Source of the DNA: Nanobdellota archaeon
GTDB lineage: Archaea; Nanobdellota; Nanobdellia; Pacearchaeales; GW2011-AR1
Direction: 5' to 3'
Length of the DNA stretch: 64,000 bases
Assembly: GCA_013329055.1 (NCBI GenBank)
Contig: DUKY01000012.1
Span: 38,088 to 102,087, forward strand
The notes below the pieces were generated by a model. It was not told the DNA's origin. It worked only from the letters and a program-made list of their open reading frames with translations, and did not search any database. Every line of letters begins with the position of its first letter. Position 1 is the first letter of the stretch. Shown in pieces: positions 59,011 to 64,000 of the stretch. Made by a program: the position numbers and the translations under genes.

Positions 59011-59277
59011 CTAAATATCTTTATATTTTAATTTTAAATCTTCTAAAGAAAGACCATTAATAGAATCTGCTCCTTCATAATCACGAAACGCTTGAGTGTT
59101 TCTTAGATAATTTTCTGTTTCTTCTCTTCTTCTTTTATTATTTTCGAATAAAATTTCAATTTGTCTTTCTCTGGTTAAAGGTTTCTTTATTCCAATATAA
59201 TCAAAGATTTCTTCAACATCAAAATTATTTTCTATACTTCCCATAATTTTACCTTCATCCAAAAAATAATTTTTCAT
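59011..59277 (-). CDS. hypothetical protein
   Basis: 88 aa ORF, charged/helical, own upstream region. Confidence 0.5.
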   Translation of the reverse strand: MKNYFLDEGKIMGSIENNFDVEEIFDYIGIKKPLTRERQIEILFENNKRRREETENYLRNTQAFRDYEGADSINGLSLEDLKLKYKDI

Positions 59278-59345
59278 TTATAAAGATTTATATCATTCAA
59301 AATTAAATATATCCTTATTAATATAAAAACATTTATATAAGTTTT

Positions 59346-59363
59346 ATACGAAAGTATTCGTAT
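59346..59363 (+). promoter_or_regulatory. palindromic candidate operator overlapping start codon of 59362 CDS
   Basis: ATACGAA-AGTA-TTCGTAT immediately downstream of TATA-like TTTATATAA 59332-59340. Confidence 0.5.
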
Positions 59364-61038
59364 GGACAAAAAGCTCTTTTTAATAATAGGGTTATTAATA
59401 AGTATAACATCTTTAATTTCTGCAGAAGAGTTTACAAATATTATTTCAAATTCAGAAAATTGGCAGGATGTATATTCAATAATGCATTATGCAAATTTAA
59501 AAAATGTTGAAGGAGATTTTATAACCAGCACAGAACATGGAACAGTGATATTAAATGGAATTAATAAAGAGAATAAAATAAAAGTAATTACTTCAAAAGA
59601 CAATCCTTATTTATTTAATTATAAAGAAACTATTGAATCTCAGGGTTTTCAGGGAGTTGAAGAGATTACAGTTGAAGATGCAAATCTTGAATTAATAAAT
59701 GACTTACCGGAAATCCAAAATTTTATTCTTGTCGGTGATTCATTTGGATATAATGCAATTGCAGTAATACCTTACGCAATTTTAACAGACTCATGGGTCT
59801 TTCTGGCAAATAGACTAAATGCACAAGAAATAGATTTTATTTTATCAGAGAGAAATGTTAAGAAAGTATTAATTTATGGTTATGTTGATAGGGAAGTTAG
59901 AGATGCAATTGAAAAATATAATCCTGAAATAATAGATAATGAAGACAGATTCCAGGATAATATCGAAATTGTGGAAAAATTTTTAGCAATACAACCAACT
60001 AAACAAGCACTCTTAACAAATGGAGAATTTATTGAAAAAGAATTAATGAAAGGAAAAGAACCAATAATTTTTACAGGAAAAGAAAATGTTCCTGACCAGA
60101 TTAGAGATTATTTAAAAGATTCTATGATTGAAATTGGAGTTCTAATTGGCAATGATTTAATTAACACTGCAACAAACATACGAAGAAGCACAGGAATTAG
60201 CGTAATGGTAAAATTCGCACGAGGTGCAAGATCTCAACAAAGTGGAATTTCAGCTGTTGAAGGGCTTGATTTATTTCCATTGCCAACACCAACAATGAAT
60301 TTAGAATTGCATTCTGTAAAATATAATAAAATCAATTCTCAATTAGAAGTCACGTATAAAAGTTCCTCTAATATCCCTATCTATTTCAAAGGAACAATAA
60401 CAGTAAAATCAGATACAGAATCAATTAAAGTTGGAGATACACAACCAACATTCATAACCCCGGAAAATTTTAAGACAGTAATATATCCTCTTGAATTAAA
60501 ATCTTTAGAAAATTTATCTGCGGAAATTTATACAATTTATGGGGATTCAAAATCATCATCAGATAGGATATTAAAAAAAGAAATAGATATAGGTGTAATA
60601 GAAGTTTTAGATAAATGTAAAATAGAAATTAAAGATTTAAAATATAATAAACAAAGTAAATCATTTATTATTGAAATTAAAAATTTAGAAAACGCCAATT
60701 GTTGGGTTAGTGTAGAATTAGAAGATGTCTTAACAGGATATACAAAAAAAACAATAGGCACCGAAAAGTCAATAGAAATACCCGCTAAAAAATCTAAAGC
60801 AATAAGTATTAAAGAAGAAATGACAGAAGAAGAATTAATTTCAAATAAGGTTATTAACCTAATCGCCCACTACGGTGAAAGAGAAGAAAATTTAGTAAAT
60901 ATAATTCAAGGAGAATTTGAATTAAATGTCGATAATTTAACAACAATAACTTATGCAATATTAATACTTTTATTATTAATAATCTTATTAATAGTATTTT
61001 TATTTGTTTTAAAAAAAGATGATGATGAAGAGATTTAA
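59362..61038 (+). CDS. secreted, C-terminally TM-anchored surface protein with cell-wall-binding-2-like N-domain
   Basis: Signal peptide; NFILVGDSFGYNAIAVIPYAILTDSWVFLANRLNAQEIDFIL...VKKVLIYGYVDREVRDAI; C-terminal TM. Confidence 0.7.
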   Translation: MDKKLFLIIGLLISITSLISAEEFTNIISNSENWQDVYSIMHYANLKNVEGDFITSTEHGTVILNGINKENKIKVITSKDNPYLFNYKETIESQGFQGVEEITVEDANLELINDLPEIQNFILVGDSFGYNAIAVIPYAILTDSWVFLANRLNAQEIDFILSERNVKKVLIYGYVDREVRDAIEKYNPEIIDNEDRFQDNIEIVEKFLAIQPTKQALLTNGEFIEKELMKGKEPIIFTGKENVPDQIRDYLKDSMIEIGVLIGNDLINTATNIRRSTGISVMVKFARGARSQQSGISAVEGLDLFPLPTPTMNLELHSVKYNKINSQLEVTYKSSSNIPIYFKGTITVKSDTESIKVGDTQPTFITPENFKTVIYPLELKSLENLSAEIYTIYGDSKSSSDRILKKEIDIGVIEVLDKCKIEIKDLKYNKQSKSFIIEIKNLENANCWVSVELEDVLTGYTKKTIGTEKSIEIPAKKSKAISIKEEMTEEELISNKVINLIAHYGEREENLVNIIQGEFELNVDNLTTITYAILILLLLIILLIVFLFVLKKDDDEEI

Positions 61039-61069
61039 AATCAATCTCATTTATTCGACTGCAAATCTA

Positions 61070-61235
61070 TTTTTTCATTCCCTATTTTGGTCAATATCCT
61101 ACAGCTTTGCTACGTCCAAAGGAGGGATTAGAAATTTCCTTCTTCAAACTTAAAGAATTTCTTCATTCCTCATTTGGTTTAATGTAACATAGAATTTACG
61201 ACGTCCAAATGGGGGATTAGAAATTTACATTCTAA
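61070..61235. repeat. tandem pair of ~89-bp hairpin repeats between convergent genes
   Basis: Both units: ATTCCY..ATTT(T)GG ... ACGTCCAAA.G.GGGATTAGAAATTT; unit 2 stems 61156-61162/61219-61225 and 61171-61177/61205-61211. Confidence 0.65.
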
Positions 61236-61238
61236 AGA

Positions 61239-61772
61239 TTAGTAAATTTCTTTATTCTCTTTTACAGCTCTTTCTTGCTCTTCAAAAGAAATTAAACTTT
61301 TTTCAATATTTTCAACTAAAATAAAAATCTTATCAAAATCTTCTTTGTTTAAAGAAGAACTAAAAAGTTTAATCTTTAATGGAACAGACATAAATTTTAA
61401 ACTTAAGAATAAAACAGAGTAACCCTTTTTTCTTAAATCAGATAATCTGGATTTAAGATCATCACTTTTATCTTTTAAAAAATCAAGTATTAATCCCTTA
61501 ATAAAAATATTAAAATCTTCTTTTTCCTTAAAAACTCGATTAAACTGAATTTTTTCAATAAATTTGGGATTCTTATTTTTAATATCTGATAAGATTAAGG
61601 ATAAATCTTTTGAAATAAATTTGAAAGTATCTTCAAAAGATTCTATTTTTACTCCTTGATTCCCAGAGACTATTTTTTTAAGCTCATCGTCCCTTTTCTT
61701 TAATTTCTCTTCGTCTTTAACCTCGCTCTTAATAACCTTATTTTCTTTAGAAATTTGCTTATTCTTTTTCAT
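61239..61772 (-). CDS. small partner protein of HerA-like ATPase, copy 2
   Basis: GYSVLFLSLKFMSVPLKIKLFSSSLNKEDFDKIFILVENIEKS resembles 49951..50346; overlaps the end of the ATPase gene. Confidence 0.6.
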   Translation of the reverse strand: MKKNKQISKENKVIKSEVKDEEKLKKRDDELKKIVSGNQGVKIESFEDTFKFISKDLSLILSDIKNKNPKFIEKIQFNRVFKEKEDFNIFIKGLILDFLKDKSDDLKSRLSDLRKKGYSVLFLSLKFMSVPLKIKLFSSSLNKEDFDKIFILVENIEKSLISFEEQERAVKENKEIY

Positions 61773-64000
61773 CTTTTTTCTTTAAAGTCTTTTTCTTTAA
61801 TTTATCTTTAGTTTTGTCATCCTTATTATTAATATTATTTTCTTTAGAAACAGTTTTATCTTTTTCTTCAATAACATCTTTTTTTGAAGATTTCCCAAAA
61901 TTCATCAAAACTTTTATAATTTCAAATTTATCTTTAAGAGATTTATATTTTTCACCTTCATCTTTTGAAAAATTATTTGTTATCCAATCAGATATATCAT
62001 TTTTTTCATCGTTAACATGAATTTTAAATATTTCGTCATCCATATTCGGCAAATAATCTCTTAACTCTTTTACACTTCCAACCATGATACCATTATCAAA
62101 AGTTAAAGGTGTAACTTCCTTTTCGTCTAACTTTTCTTCAACTTTTTTCTTTCCGCTTTCCTTTTCATCTTCCTTTTTTTGTTCTTTCTCAAATTTTTCT
62201 CTGGATTTTTTAGCTTCTTCAATTGATTTTTTTATTTCTTCCTCGCTTGCAAGTTCAATTTTTCTTTCTTTAGGTTTTTTACCCAATTTTTCCCATTCCT
62301 TTTCAATACGTGGTTTTAAACCCTCGAGATAAATTTCTACAACAGAAAAACTACCGGACATAATTTTATCCTTAATTAGTTTTAATTCCATCTTTAAATC
62401 AAAAGTATCAACTTTTTCTTCTTCTAATTGAGAAACCTGATATTCTAAATCATCAAAAATATCATTATAATTATTATATTTCTCAAGCTCCTCGTCAGGT
62501 AATCTACGGGTGCTATGTAAAATTGGTCTAAAATTAATAAAATATGGTTGAGCATGATTATAAGCCGGATTTTCAAACATACCAACACCAACAGACGCCC
62601 TAACTAGTGACTGCAAAAATTCTTCGCCATATTTTGTTTTAATACGATTTAAATCTCCTTCATCACGAGTCCTCATCTGTACTTCTGTAGAAATATTAGC
62701 TTTAATTTCACCAACAAAATCATTTAAAACTTGCGAAACGAGCATAATTCCAATACCCCATTTACGAAATTCCCTGCAACCTCTTTCAATTTGCAAGAAC
62801 CCTTCACCACTACCACCAAACTTAGAAAGTAATCTATGAACTTCATCAAAAACAACCAAAACCTTCAAAGTAGGAGATTCCTTTGGATCTGATTTAAACA
62901 CCTGACGAATAACATTTGCAACAAAAGTATCCATCTGTTTTGGATCTAATTTATTCAAGGAAAAAATTTGGATTTGCCCGGGAGTCATATATTTATTAAT
63001 ATCAATAATTTGCCTGGCATCTTTAACCTGCCGAACATTTCCTTTAAATGCTCTTGCATCACTTTCTTTTAATCCGAAATTAGAATAATAAGAAATCATC
63101 TTTTTATCATCACATTTTCTAAGCATACCGCTCCACTGAGCAGTTGGATCAAAAACAATTACAGCAATATTATTCATTAAAGCCTCTTCGATAATCACCT
63201 GTGCTGAAATAGATTTACCACCACCAGTCGCACCAGCGACGATTGAATGAGTCGTTAATTTGTTTGGATCTAAATATGCAAGAGTCTTTTTTTCAGCAAT
63301 ATGCCCAAGGTACAAAAAACCATCTTCTTTTTTTGGAATAGTATCTAAATCTAATTTCATTTTATACTTCTTCTTGCTTTCAATATGTCTTTTAATTAAA
63401 ATAAATAAAATTAAACTTAAAAGAAAAAAAGAAACAATTAAAATTAATACCCACATAGGAAAAAAACCAAACAAAAGAATATTCATAAAAGCAACTTTCA
63501 ACACAAAAGGAGAGGTATCAATTATTGTTTCATCATCATACAAAAGAGTTGTTTTTAAAATATAATCACCTTTTTGTACTTCTAAAGGTAAATCAAAAAT
63601 TTTAATTTCTTGAATAGAATTGCTAACATTAATTAATTCATTTCCTAAAAGATAAGTATTATTATTTTCATCAACTAAAGAATAATATAACGAAACATTA
63701 TTTACCTCCTCTCTATTCAGCTTATTTAAATTTAATTTAAATTTAATGGGTTTACCCAAAACAAAACTTTTCCTTAATAAATCTATATTCATTAATAAAA
63801 GAGGATTTAAATCTGTCTCAACAATACTTAAATTTACAGAAATCTTTTCCTCAATATCTCCTCTTAAACCGATATTGCCTGTATAAACACCTAACTCTTT
63901 TCCTTTTATTAAAAAATAAGCAGACTCACTTCCCATAGACGGAATTAAAAGACTTACATTTTCAAATTCAATAAAGTCTAATAAATCATTTTCAACATAA
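61759..64000 (-). CDS. HerA/VirB4-like ATPase with ectodomain, paralog of 50403..53927; 5' end outside the window
   Basis: VAGATGGGKS, FDPTAQWSGMLRKCDDKKM, LVVFDEVHRLL; frame remains open through 64000 (..VENDLLDFIEFENVSLLIPSMGSES..). Confidence 0.85.
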   Translation of the reverse strand, partial: YVENDLLDFIEFENVSLLIPSMGSESAYFLIKGKELGVYTGNIGLRGDIEEKISVNLSIVETDLNPLLLMNIDLLRKSFVLGKPIKFKLNLNKLNREEVNNVSLYYSLVDENNNTYLLGNELINVSNSIQEIKIFDLPLEVQKGDYILKTTLLYDDETIIDTSPFVLKVAFMNILLFGFFPMWVLILIVSFFLLSLILFILIKRHIESKKKYKMKLDLDTIPKKEDGFLYLGHIAEKKTLAYLDPNKLTTHSIVAGATGGGKSISAQVIIEEALMNNIAVIVFDPTAQWSGMLRKCDDKKMISYYSNFGLKESDARAFKGNVRQVKDARQIIDINKYMTPGQIQIFSLNKLDPKQMDTFVANVIRQVFKSDPKESPTLKVLVVFDEVHRLLSKFGGSGEGFLQIERGCREFRKWGIGIMLVSQVLNDFVGEIKANISTEVQMRTRDEGDLNRIKTKYGEEFLQSLVRASVGVGMFENPAYNHAQPYFINFRPILHSTRRLPDEELEKYNNYNDIFDDLEYQVSQLEEEKVDTFDLKMELKLIKDKIMSGSFSVVEIYLEGLKPRIEKEWEKLGKKPKERKIELASEEEIKKSIEEAKKSREKFEKEQKKEDEKESGKKKVEEKLDEKEVTPLTFDNGIMVGSVKELRDYLPNMDDEIFKIHVNDEKNDISDWITNNFSKDEGEKYKSLKDKFEIIKVLMNFGKSSKKDVIEEKDKTVSKENNINNKDDKTKDKLKKKTLKKKDEKE

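Noticed and set aside
61040-61240. tRNA or other known stable RNA in the 61-kb intergenic region
   Set aside because: No cloverleaf, no GTTCRA T-loop, no CCA-adjacent acceptor; tandem simple hairpins explain the pairing better.

Overview
AT-rich archaeal chromosomal segment, most likely from a DPANN-type archaeon (Woese-/Pacearchaeota-like). That assignment is inferred from an archaeal-type TyrRS, Hef-type helicase, archaeal promoters and protein style; it was not tested. About 1-17 kb is mainly informational and metabolic: DUF262/HNH protein (truncated by the window start), PRC-barrel, Hef-like helicase and a separate ERCC4/HhH nuclease, IMPDH/GMPR, a CMP-kinase-like + deoxyribosyltransferase-like fusion, an arginase-fold protein with a damaged metal site, M16 peptidase, a Rmt/FmrO-like methyltransferase, alkyladenine glycosylase, a TGS GTPase and TyrRS. 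About 17-64 kb is almost entirely a cell-surface locus on the minus strand: two giant Ig/CARDB-like secreted proteins (2316 and 2592 aa), a five-member small surface-protein family, M50 protease, and two paralogous HerA/VirB4-like ATPases fused to ectodomains, each followed by a small paralogous partner. The most striking non-coding signal is a dispersed family of structured intergenic elements (2237-2297, 3268-3363, 3424-3744, 55882-56036, and a diverged multi-hairpin relative at 11389-11615). They share a closing stem with compensatory changes, a conserved 5' motif, a GGGAATC(C) 3' motif and exchangeable apical modules. A second, unrelated-looking tandem hairpin pair lies at ~61070-61235. 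No tRNA, rRNA or CRISPR array was recognised.
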